This document shows positions 17,309-24,836 of a DNA stretch of 64,000 nucleotides, piece by piece. The position numbers were made by a program, and so were the translations under genes. The first letter of the stretch is position 1. Each line of letters starts with the position of its first letter. The notes under the pieces were generated by a model that saw only the letters and a list, made by a program, of their open reading frames with translations, made no database searches and was not told where the DNA came from. This stretch comes from Fischerella muscicola SAG 1427-1 = PCC 73103 (lineage in GTDB: Bacteria; Cyanobacteriota; Cyanobacteriia; Cyanobacteriales; Nostocaceae): assembly GCF_000317245.1 (NCBI RefSeq), contig NZ_AJLJ01000050.1, positions 30,260 through 94,259 of the forward strand, in the 5' to 3' direction.

Positions 17309-17398
17309 GTGTGGGAAGTGTGGGGAGTGTGGGGAGTGTGGGGAGTGTGGGGAGTGTGGGGAGTGTGGGGAGTGTGGGGAGTGTGGGGAGTGTGGGAG
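17309..17398. repeat. Nonamer tandem array (GTGTGGGGA)x10
   Basis: Ten tandem 9-base units (first GTGTGGGAA, last GTGTGGGAG, the rest identical), flanked by GGGATCGGGG-type repeats. It lies between FHA-PBP and DUF4335, which converge. Related partial arrays are at 45-85 and 24748. Identical units suggest recent slippage and a site variable between strains. Confidence 0.9.
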
Positions 17399-17506
17399 CA
17401 GGGGGACAAGGGAGAATTATTTAACAAGTCTCTTCCCGATTCCCGATTCCCGATTCCCGTTCGCGTAGCGTCTCCTCTGGAGAATCCCCGATCCCCGGTC
17501 TCCAAT

Positions 17507-19135
17507 TCACTGATACCCTTGCCAAGGTGTAATTTCTAACTTCCCAGTCGGCTGAAAAATGACTTGGAAATGAGCCAGAGGTTCTTTGTTAATTGGGACT
17601 GATAAATTTGAGGTGTTAGATGACTGGAACATTTGTGGTAGGGGTGTTTCTCGAAAGTAATCAAATGCTACTTGGTTGAGTGGCTCATAATCAGCAATAA
17701 TCCCATCTTTGTTGACTGCCACACGATACTTTAAATCGATCGTATAGCTGGATTTGCCATGCCAATTTTGGCGAATACCATCATACAGCTGTTGGTTTAA
17801 CTGTTTAACTTGATTGGCGTCAGTAATTTTAGCTCCGATTACATCTGGTTTAGTTGTGTAACCGCGCCAAGGACTAACTTGCAGTACGCCATCTCTAGTG
17901 AAGACGACTCGATATTGAGCGATCGGTTCATTGGTAATGGGAGGGCGAACAGCAGGATTGTAAATTAAATTTGGTAAAGGAGTTTGATTTACTGCCTGAT
18001 TTGCCTCTGGATTGACAGCTTTGTAACCAACGATCGCACCATCTGCTGCTACACCTACACGAAAGACTAAATCCGCCTTCAATCCTTGGCGATTTTTCCA
18101 GTTGGGGTGAACTTGGTTATAAACTTGCCGATTTAAGGCACGTAACTGGGACGCATCTGTGATTTCAGGAACACTAGTTAAAAGTGCTTCTAAATCTTGA
18201 TTAACTCCAGATGTTGAACTCGATGTAGGGTTAGCAACAATTGTAGAAGTGGGTGTAGGAGTAAATTCGGGAGTTGCTGCAATCTGTTCATTAACAGTTG
18301 GAGTGGGAGTAAATTCTGGAGTTGCAACTGTTTGTGCATTGACATTCGCAGTGGGTGTAAACTCGGGAGTTGCAGCTATTTGTGCATTAACACTAGGGGT
18401 GGGATTTGTCGCTATAAATTGATTGGCCGCTGGCGAAGGGGTAATCGTACTTGGAGGATTCGCGGCTGGTGTTGATGGAGTAACACTTGAGGTGGTTAAG
18501 TCAGATTTTTGCTGTGTAGTTGGTTGTGGAGGAGGAGGTGGTGGTATCATGGCAAAAGCGATCGCCGCAGCGGCCAAACTAGTTACCCCTACACTAGCCG
18601 GTACTGCCTGCTTGACCAAACCTTCACTACTAGAGCCATAACGTCTAGGAACTGGTTGTAGTTCTAGCGATAGCTCCGGTAGAGTTTGGGTATCAGCAAA
18701 AAATTGATCAACGGCTTCTACCAAATCAAATAACTGTACTGTGTTTAAATCTATTTGAACTGGCTGCTTGCCATCGTGAACATAATGAGGCTGCAATATT
18801 TGCCCATTAGGAATTTCTGAATGTACAATCAATCGATGTCGATTGTACTCAAGCTTTTGCATTTGCACCAATTCAGAATCAAAATTGTGCGCTTGGGGGT
18901 GAGAAACACTACTCAAAAATTCTTGAGCATAAGCACTAACCGTTCTCACCAAACTTTCAAAAAATTCCCTACCACCCGACAGTGGCTGACTGTAACCTGA
19001 TAAATAACATTCTGCATTTACCAATATAGATAGTGCTGGGCGCAGCTCCTGAAATTGTGCAGCCCTTGTAGCATCACTTAAACCCTCTAGAACTAACGTG
19101 CAATTTGGTAAACTATACTTACGTTGAATATTCAT
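17507..19135 (-). CDS. DUF4335 domain protein
   Basis: Cyanobacterial protein of unknown function, 542 residues. Residues 1-180 are a conserved N-terminal domain (YSLPNCTLVLEGLSD, LVEAVDQFFADTQTLPEL). A hydrophobic stretch at about 190-206 (VTSLAAAAIAFAMIPPP) is a likely membrane anchor. A Pro/Thr-rich linker has tandem VNAQ-ATPEFTPT units. The C-terminal half has two copies of a domain with ITDASQLRALNRQVYNQVHPNW / ITDANQVKQLNQQLYDGIRQNW-type openings. Overlaps the upstream DUF3038 gene by four bases (ATGA), so the two are translationally coupled. Confidence 0.8.
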   Translation of the reverse strand: MNIQRKYSLPNCTLVLEGLSDATRAAQFQELRPALSILVNAECYLSGYSQPLSGGREFFESLVRTVSAYAQEFLSSVSHPQAHNFDSELVQMQKLEYNRHRLIVHSEIPNGQILQPHYVHDGKQPVQIDLNTVQLFDLVEAVDQFFADTQTLPELSLELQPVPRRYGSSSEGLVKQAVPASVGVTSLAAAAIAFAMIPPPPPPQPTTQQKSDLTTSSVTPSTPAANPPSTITPSPAANQFIATNPTPSVNAQIAATPEFTPTANVNAQTVATPEFTPTPTVNEQIAATPEFTPTPTSTIVANPTSSSTSGVNQDLEALLTSVPEITDASQLRALNRQVYNQVHPNWKNRQGLKADLVFRVGVAADGAIVGYKAVNPEANQAVNQTPLPNLIYNPAVRPPITNEPIAQYRVVFTRDGVLQVSPWRGYTTKPDVIGAKITDANQVKQLNQQLYDGIRQNWHGKSSYTIDLKYRVAVNKDGIIADYEPLNQVAFDYFRETPLPQMFQSSNTSNLSVPINKEPLAHFQVIFQPTGKLEITPWQGYQ

Positions 19136-19761
19136 TCCACTTCACCGTCAAAAAGACTAATCCAGAAGCGCTGCATTCCAGCCGTACCTGTACAAAATAG
19201 TAATTTACCCAGCAAATCTATAGCCAATTCATCTAATTTTTCATCTGAATTTAATGCCATGACCCCAGAACGGCGTGGATTCATCCGGCTTTTAAAATGT
19301 GCTCGAAACCGTTCTAGGTAATTAGACAATCGTAAATTTTGTTCAAGTGGAATCTGCTTTTCATCCAGTTGCTGGTATATCATGAGCAACTGACGAATTA
19401 CAACTGTCAAGCGCCGTGCTAAATAGCAAGCGATTACCACCAAGGCTTTAGCTTCCGTAATTGTTAAAGAGCGGCGAATATGCGCTCTTCTGAGAGGATT
19501 AGTGCTACGCATTCGCCATAAATTCACCCTGTCTTTAATAATACCTTTCAATTCCAACTCTTGTGCAAATGACAAAATGGCTTCTGAACTACCAAGTTCT
19601 AAAGCTTCAATAGCCAATAAAATCAAGTCTATTTGCACCCTAGTTTTACGGGGGCAAGAAGCCTGTCCTTCAATAGCAGGATCAGGTAGAGTATCCAAAA
19701 TCATCGGCGGGGACTGGGGAATAGGGCTGTTATATGGCGTTAAACTAGCGGAGACATTCAT
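19132..19761 (-). CDS. DUF3038 domain protein
   Basis: Cyanobacteria-specific protein of unknown function, 209 residues from ATG 19761 (AAGG upstream at nine bases). A start at 19821 would add 20 residues that look like untranslated leader. The domain begins around CPRKTRVQIDLILLAIEALELG and is helical, with WRMRSTNPLRRAHIRRSLT and ALVVIACYLARRLTVVIRQLL. No signal peptide. It consistently pairs with DUF4335 in cyanobacteria, as here, suggesting a joint role. Confidence 0.8.
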   Translation of the reverse strand: MNVSASLTPYNSPIPQSPPMILDTLPDPAIEGQASCPRKTRVQIDLILLAIEALELGSSEAILSFAQELELKGIIKDRVNLWRMRSTNPLRRAHIRRSLTITEAKALVVIACYLARRLTVVIRQLLMIYQQLDEKQIPLEQNLRLSNYLERFRAHFKSRMNPRRSGVMALNSDEKLDELAIDLLGKLLFCTGTAGMQRFWISLFDGEVE

Positions 19762-20229
19762 TATAAATACCTTGTGCAGCTGCAACAGAGTCGGTAAAAC
19801 TAATTTAAGATATATAGCCAAATTGGCATGTGTTTGGTTGTGATCAGGGCATAGTAGCTCGATATATACATTAACTTACCCGTTCTATTTAAAGTTTTCC
19901 GCATACACAAAATGCAAGTTTTCCAATCACAGTTGTTTCTTATAGTTTACTTAGTATCATTTCATCCTTAACTGGGTGTAATTTCTGGTAATCGTCAAAT
20001 GGATGGTGTTTGTGAATATTTCCAAGCGTACGACATAATAGTGTACGATTTCTCAGGTATCTGCCCTAAATGCTCGATGTATTTCTGTCGGCAGAATTGG
20101 GGCAACTCAGAGAATAAGAGATAAAGAATAAGGAAGGATAAGTAAATTCCAAGTTCCTTGAACTCTTTGCCTTTGACCTTTTGCCTAGATTTTTATTCCA
20201 CCTTCATCTACGCTATCTTTACTTCACTT
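19762..20229. other. Intergenic region between DUF3038 and apt
   Basis: Divergent promoter region. It includes CGTAC...GTACG inverted half-sites near 20027-20046 and AT-rich possible -10 elements. No gene is supported; the frame that extends apt upstream to 20158 starts in DNA without a ribosome site. Confidence 0.4.
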
Positions 20230-20748
20230 ATGGATCTAAGGTCTCTGATTCGTGATATCCCAGATTTTCCTAAACCCGGAATTTTATTTCGGGATATCAC
20301 CACACTACTGCGTGACCCCCAAGGGTTGCGCCATACCATAGATTTGTTTACACAAAAAATTCTAGAAGCCGGACTGAAGGCTGATTATGTGATCGGAATG
20401 GAATCGCGGGGTTTCATGTTTGGCACACCTCTGGCTTATCAATTAGGAGCTGGTTTTATCCCTGTTCGTAAACCAGGCAAATTACCAGCAGCAGTACATT
20501 CGATTGAATATGAACTAGAGTACGGTACAGATTGTTTGGAAGTACATCAAGATGCTTTGCACCCCCAAAGCCGAGTTTTGATTGTAGACGATTTGATTGC
20601 CACAGGTGGAACCGCAGGTGCAACTGCAAAATTAGTAGAAAAAATAGGCTGCGAACTGGTAGGCTTTGGGTTTATCATCGAGCTACGAGATTTACAAGGA
20701 CGTAAAAATCTGCCAGATGTGCCGATTGTTAGCCTTGTTGAATATTAG
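20230..20748 (+). CDS. apt: Adenine phosphoribosyltransferase
   Basis: Purine salvage enzyme converting adenine and PRPP to AMP. From ATG 20230 the product is 172 residues, the family length, beginning [18 protein letters not shown]. The 5-phosphoribose-binding motif [16 protein letters not shown] is intact, as are FRDITTLL, the [10 protein letters not shown] hood segment and PVRKPGKLP. Codons upstream to 20158 are rejected as an extension because family members start at MDLR-like sequence. Confidence 0.95.
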   Translation: MDLRSLIRDIPDFPKPGILFRDITTLLRDPQGLRHTIDLFTQKILEAGLKADYVIGMESRGFMFGTPLAYQLGAGFIPVRKPGKLPAAVHSIEYELEYGTDCLEVHQDALHPQSRVLIVDDLIATGGTAGATAKLVEKIGCELVGFGFIIELRDLQGRKNLPDVPIVSLVEY

Positions 20749-20876
20749 TCATTGGTCATTAGTCATTGGTTATTGATCATTGGTTAGTAGTTACTAATTG
20801 TTACAAATAGCAAGAGATAAAGGACAAAGGACTAAGGACTAATGACTAATGATAAAGAACAAAGGATCATTGACAA
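20749..20876. repeat. Heptamer repeats between apt and the ABC permease
   Basis: Runs of TCATTGG/TTAGTCA and the complementary GACTAAT/GACAAAT units fill the gap, so an imperfect hairpin is possible. Same dispersed family as at 10568 and 36024. Confidence 0.6.
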
Positions 20877-21923
20877 ATGACTACCACAAGAATTTCCCCA
20901 GAAGCATTTAGGGATGGGCTAGTACGAATAGTTACTAACGAAACATTTCTTTATGTGATCAAAAGATTATTACAGGCGCTGTTGACTTTGTTTTTGGCAT
21001 CGGCTTTGTCGTTTTTTATTATTCAACTTGCTCCTGGGGATTTCTTATCAACGCTACAGCAAAACCCGAAAATCGATCCAGCGAGAATAGAGCAACTCAG
21101 GCGACAATTTGGTTTGGATAAGTCGTGGCCAGAGCAATTCTTTCTCTGGCTGTGGCGCATTATCACTCAAGGGGATTTTGGCACGAGTTTTGTTTACCAA
21201 CGTTCTGTAGCATCACTGATTTGGGAGCGGGTTCCAGCAACTTTATTGTTGGCTATTTCTTCTTTAATTGTGACTTGGGCGATCGCTATTCCTTTGGGTA
21301 TCGTTGCTGCTGTAAAGCAAAATCGTTTTACAGACCGGATTTTACAAGTGGTTAGCTATGCTGGGCAAGGATTTCCCAGTTTCATCACTGCTTTGTTATT
21401 GCTGATTTTTGCTCAATTGACTACTCCCATATTTCCTGTGGGTGGGATGACTAGCATCAATCACACCGATTTGACATGGTTTGGTCGAATCATCGATATC
21501 GGCTGGCACATGATTTTGCCCACCGTCGCCCTGAGTATCACTAGCTTTGCTGGATTGCAGCGCATCACTCGTGGTGAACTACTGGATGTACTACGTCAAG
21601 ACTACATCCAAACGGCTCGCGCCAAAGGACTACCAGAAAATCGAGTCATTTATGTTCATGCTCTGCGGAACGCCATCAACCCCTTAATTACTTTGTTAGG
21701 TTTTGAATTGGCGGGTTTGTTAAGTGGCGCATTTATTGCCGAATTTTTCTTTAATTGGCCTGGTTTAGGAAGATTGACTTTACAAGCAGTACAAAATCAA
21801 GATTTATATTTACTAATGGCAAGTTTGGTAATGGGTGCAGTGCTATTAATAGTTGGTAATTTAATAGCAGATTTGTTACTGAAAGTAGCCGATCCTCGCA
21901 TTCGTCTAGAAAATTTAAATTAG
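20877..21923 (+). CDS. Peptide/nickel-type ABC transporter permease (DppB/OppB family)
   Basis: Inner-membrane subunit of a peptide-class ABC importer. 348 residues with six helices. The first (KRLLQALLTLFLASALSFFIIQLAPGD) is followed by the long periplasmic loop typical of DppB. The permease loop DYIQTARAKGLPENRVIYVHALRNAINPL is intact, and FNWPGLGRLTLQAVQNQDLYLLMA is the family C-terminal motif. No DppC, ATPase or binding protein is adjacent, so partners must lie elsewhere; scattered subunits are common in cyanobacteria. Substrate unknown. Confidence 0.88.
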   Translation: MTTTRISPEAFRDGLVRIVTNETFLYVIKRLLQALLTLFLASALSFFIIQLAPGDFLSTLQQNPKIDPARIEQLRRQFGLDKSWPEQFFLWLWRIITQGDFGTSFVYQRSVASLIWERVPATLLLAISSLIVTWAIAIPLGIVAAVKQNRFTDRILQVVSYAGQGFPSFITALLLLIFAQLTTPIFPVGGMTSINHTDLTWFGRIIDIGWHMILPTVALSITSFAGLQRITRGELLDVLRQDYIQTARAKGLPENRVIYVHALRNAINPLITLLGFELAGLLSGAFIAEFFFNWPGLGRLTLQAVQNQDLYLLMASLVMGAVLLIVGNLIADLLLKVADPRIRLENLN

Positions 21924-22020
21924 TTATTTCTTATTAGTCATTAGTAATTTGTCATTTGTAACAAATACTAACTATTAATCAATGACCAATGACTGATAAC
22001 CAATGACCAATGAGAGCTTA

Positions 22021-22169
22021 TTTATAAAGTAAATATTAAGTAGGGTGTGTTACGGCTATGCAAGGATTTTGGAGTTTGAGAGAGTTAAGATTAGCCGTAA
22101 CGCACCATCTTTCTCGGTGCGTTAAGCGTTGCTATAACGCACCCTACAATTTAAGGTTTACTTTATAAA
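22021..22169. mobile_element. MITE-like element (149 bp, perfect 13-bp terminal inverted repeats)
   Basis: TTTATAAAGTAAA (22021-22033) is the exact complement of TTTACTTTATAAA (22157-22169). Inside, GTAGGGTGTGTTA (22040-22052) matches the complement of TAACGCACCCTAC (22135-22147) at 12 of 13 bases. A TTACGGCT/AGCCGTAA pair and a CGCACC/GGTGCG hairpin lie within. No coding capacity. Probably a non-autonomous element mobilised by a transposase encoded elsewhere. Confidence 0.65.
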
Positions 22170-22202
22170 TCGTCTCTGACCAATAACCAATGACGTTTAA
22201 TT

Positions 22203-22478
22203 ATGTTTTCCGAAATTTATTATTTGGTAAGGTCACAAACTGACGGTCGTTATCTGACAGCCCGTCCCAACGAAGGTGTGAGTTATCTTTTGATGTTTCG
22301 CGAACACTCTGATGCTCTGAGCTATCTCAACACACACGCTGGAGAATTAGCGAATCGTTTCGGTGTGGAATCTATTCCTGGATCGCAGCTCAAAGCTTTG
22401 CTCAAACGTTGGAGTTTTGGCGGTGTGGCTATGGTTTCTGATCCGTTATTACCAAAAATTGAATTTTTACAGGTATGA
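22203..22478 (+). CDS. Small conserved-looking protein of unknown function (91 aa)
   Basis: 91 residues, no signal peptide or membrane helix. It opens with MFSEIYYLVRSQTDGRYLTA and ends DPLLPKIEFLQV, with a balanced soluble composition and codon use like its neighbours. I believe similar proteins occur in other filamentous cyanobacteria, but I name no family. Starts at ATG 34 bp after the MITE-like element; a strong palindrome follows its stop codon. Confidence 0.65.
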   Translation: MFSEIYYLVRSQTDGRYLTARPNEGVSYLLMFREHSDALSYLNTHAGELANRFGVESIPGSQLKALLKRWSFGGVAMVSDPLLPKIEFLQV

Positions 22479-22485
22479 AGACAGA

Positions 22486-22521
22486 AGTTTGTAGTGAGCG
22501 CTTGAGCGCTCACTACAAACT
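22486..22521. terminator. 17-bp perfect hairpin between convergent genes
   Basis: AGTTTGTAGTGAGCGCT (22486-22502), two bases, then its exact complement (22505-22521). It overlaps the stop codon of the HlyD-like gene. No U-tract follows, so it is either a bidirectional terminator-like stem or a copy of a dispersed palindrome; the GTAGAGGCGCAC palindrome at 33686 is of a similar kind. Confidence 0.6.
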
Positions 22522-24721
22522 AACGAGTATATTTCAAGCTTTCTATCTTGCCTAAGAATTTTTCAGTGAAAATACTCATGACAGTTCGTTTACGGACATT
22601 AATATTGGCGTTCAAAGACATACCAGATTGGAGAGGTACTTCTTGACCGTTAACGTTGATGGATTGTTTTGATAAACGAATTTCAGCCGGGAAGCGATAG
22701 TATGGAGTGTTTTGATCAGGAGGTAAAGCATCAGAACCAACCCGAACTACCTCACCTCGAATGTCACTAAATTCTGTGTAGGGGAAAGAATCAATTCGCA
22801 CATCGACGGGCATTCCATCCTTAACAAAGCCAATATCATTGTTGGTGATAAAAACTTGAGCAACAAGATTTTCTGGCGGCACGATTTTGAGAATAGATTC
22901 GCTGCTGTTGTAGACGTAACCAGAACTCCGAGGCTTGAGGTCAAAAACAATTCCACTAGTTGTGGCTCGGATTTCTTGATATTTTAAAGTCGAAAAAATT
23001 TCGCTAATTTGACTGTTAAGTTCTTGAATGCGTTTTTTGTTTTCGACCATCACTTTGGTGAGTTGACTATCAATTTCAGCAATACGCTTGTCGTTCTCGG
23101 CAATTTTGCTGAGTAAATCTTCTTTAGACAAAGCGATCGCATTTTCTAATTTCTTTTGTGATTGTGCGATCGCCAGCCGCAGACGTTGTTCTTCTTGCAC
23201 AAGACGGTTAACTTCAGCTTTACTAGCGTCTGCTGTTTGTTGCTTTTCTAAATAAGGTAAGCGAGCAAAGGCTCCTTTTTTCACCAAAGAGTTTAAATTA
23301 CTGGCTATTTCTAAATTTGTTGCGAGGCTACCCCTAGCACTCGTTAATTGAACTTGCACTTGATTTAACTGCTTGGTTAATTGTTCTACGTCTAACCTTG
23401 CTGTTGCAATTCGAGAGTCTCTTTCTGTTTGTCTATTAATAAAACGTTCTCGTAATTCTGGACTAAGGTTACGTATTGCTGTAGCACCAAGTAATTCTGC
23501 ACGGTAAAGTTCATTTTCCCGCACCAAAGCTACACGGTTTTCTGTGAGTGATGCTAACTCAGGTGATATCTGGAATTCTCTGTTTGTAGAATTCGTCGTC
23601 GATGTTCGCATCTGGGTACGATAAAAAATGTTTTCTCTTACTATGCTGGCTCGAACTTCTTGCAGAGAGTGTAATTTTGCTTGAGCAACTGTGGGGTCAA
23701 AACTCACCAAAAGATCGCCTTTTTCGACTCTTTGCCCTTCCTGAACATGAATTTTGTTGATTACTCCCCCCACTGGCGCTTGAATTTCTTTGACTAAACC
23801 TTTAGGTTCCAGTTTGCCCTGTACGGGAACAGATTCGTCGATTCTAGCAGTACAAGCCCAGACAAACGCAAAACTAGTTACACCAACGATGCTCCAAACA
23901 ATAGCATGTGACCAAATTCGGGATTGTTTTAAAATGACTGGTTGATCAAAGTCATTTATCTCACGAGGTGTCTCGCGAGGTTTCTCACGAGGAATGGTAA
24001 TTCCTGAACTGAAAATTGCCGAACTTCCTTGCAAAAGCAATTGCCATTCACGCTGAGATTTTGGTACACGTTTCCAAATAAATACTAATCCCCCAGCTGT
24101 GAGCAAAAACATGAAACCACCCAGAGGCAAGAAAATAGAGCCTCGACTCGGAGCAGCTTCTAAGTAATTTACATGGTAATTTGTGTTTGGATTTGTGTTT
24201 TGGTTTGTATTTTGAGTTGTATTTTGAGTTGTATTTTGAGTTGTGTTGTGGCGATCGCTCTGATCAATAAAATCATCTTCAGAGCTAGTTTTAGTATTCG
24301 TAAACTTGGGTAGGGATGATTGTAGCGCCTTCCAAGTGTCAGTATCAACAACACCCTCAGCAGCCTTTAATAGTTTCTCTTGCTGAAATTTTACCAGTGC
24401 TGCTTGGGTAAGTACACCGAATTTACCATCTATTGTGCCATGATAATATCCTAATTTTTGCAGCTGAGTTTGCAGTTGGAAAACAGCTGTGCCTTGACTA
24501 CCAAATTTCAATATCGATTGGTTAATCGACTGATTTGGTGATGAAAAAGCCACCTCAGTGCCTTCGAGTTCACTAACGCAATTACTCAAATCAGAGTTTG
24601 ATTGGGTTGTTGTCTCATCTGCAAGAATTTGCTCGCAATAATTACTAGTTGTTTCAGGAGTATTAACTGACACTTCTGAACAGTTTGTACAAGCTAGCAG
24701 CAACAAAGATGGATCAAGCAT
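22520..24721 (-). CDS. HlyD-family type I secretion adaptor with peptidoglycan-binding domain
   Basis: Membrane fusion protein linking the exporter at 24833-27772 to an outer-membrane channel. 733 residues: a PG_binding_1 domain at about 68-135 (LKFGSQGTAVFQLQTQLQKL, GYYHGTIDGKFG), an Asn/Thr/Gln repeat (TTQN)n, and a hydrophobic segment near 193-213. A second at about 268-287 is followed by the lipoyl-like half EIQAPVGGVINKIHVQEGQ. A long alpha-helical hairpin spans about 350-580, and the C-terminal beta-barrel half begins at EIRATTSGIVFDLKP. The peptidoglycan-binding domain is an unusual addition and could fix the complex in the wall. Third gene of ppiC-ABC-hlyD. Confidence 0.85.
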   Translation of the reverse strand: MLDPSLLLLACTNCSEVSVNTPETTSNYCEQILADETTTQSNSDLSNCVSELEGTEVAFSSPNQSINQSILKFGSQGTAVFQLQTQLQKLGYYHGTIDGKFGVLTQAALVKFQQEKLLKAAEGVVDTDTWKALQSSLPKFTNTKTSSEDDFIDQSDRHNTTQNTTQNTTQNTNQNTNPNTNYHVNYLEAAPSRGSIFLPLGGFMFLLTAGGLVFIWKRVPKSQREWQLLLQGSSAIFSSGITIPREKPRETPREINDFDQPVILKQSRIWSHAIVWSIVGVTSFAFVWACTARIDESVPVQGKLEPKGLVKEIQAPVGGVINKIHVQEGQRVEKGDLLVSFDPTVAQAKLHSLQEVRASIVRENIFYRTQMRTSTTNSTNREFQISPELASLTENRVALVRENELYRAELLGATAIRNLSPELRERFINRQTERDSRIATARLDVEQLTKQLNQVQVQLTSARGSLATNLEIASNLNSLVKKGAFARLPYLEKQQTADASKAEVNRLVQEEQRLRLAIAQSQKKLENAIALSKEDLLSKIAENDKRIAEIDSQLTKVMVENKKRIQELNSQISEIFSTLKYQEIRATTSGIVFDLKPRSSGYVYNSSESILKIVPPENLVAQVFITNNDIGFVKDGMPVDVRIDSFPYTEFSDIRGEVVRVGSDALPPDQNTPYYRFPAEIRLSKQSINVNGQEVPLQSGMSLNANINVRKRTVMSIFTEKFLGKIESLKYTR

Positions 24722-24744
24722 GGTTTTTTCTGTGTAAAGGAGGT

Positions 24745-24836
24745 GTAGACAGTGGGAGTGTGGGGAGACAAGGAGGACAAGGGGAACTAACTAATGAAAA
24801 TTGACAATTGACGATTGACCCTTGACAATTGACTAT
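24745..24836. repeat. Mixed short repeats between hlyD-like and ABC exporter genes
   Basis: GAGTGTGGGGAGAC/AAGGAGGACAAGG units are followed by a run of TTGACAA/TTGACGA/TTGACCC heptamers that reaches the stop codon of the ABC exporter. Confidence 0.6.

Noticed and set aside
17309..17398. Possible CRISPR array
   Set aside because: Units are contiguous nonamers without spacers. No other spaced direct repeats or cas genes are present.
17242..17539. Open frames VWGVWG... and HTPHTP... across the nonamer array
   Set aside because: Pure repeat translation without ribosome sites.
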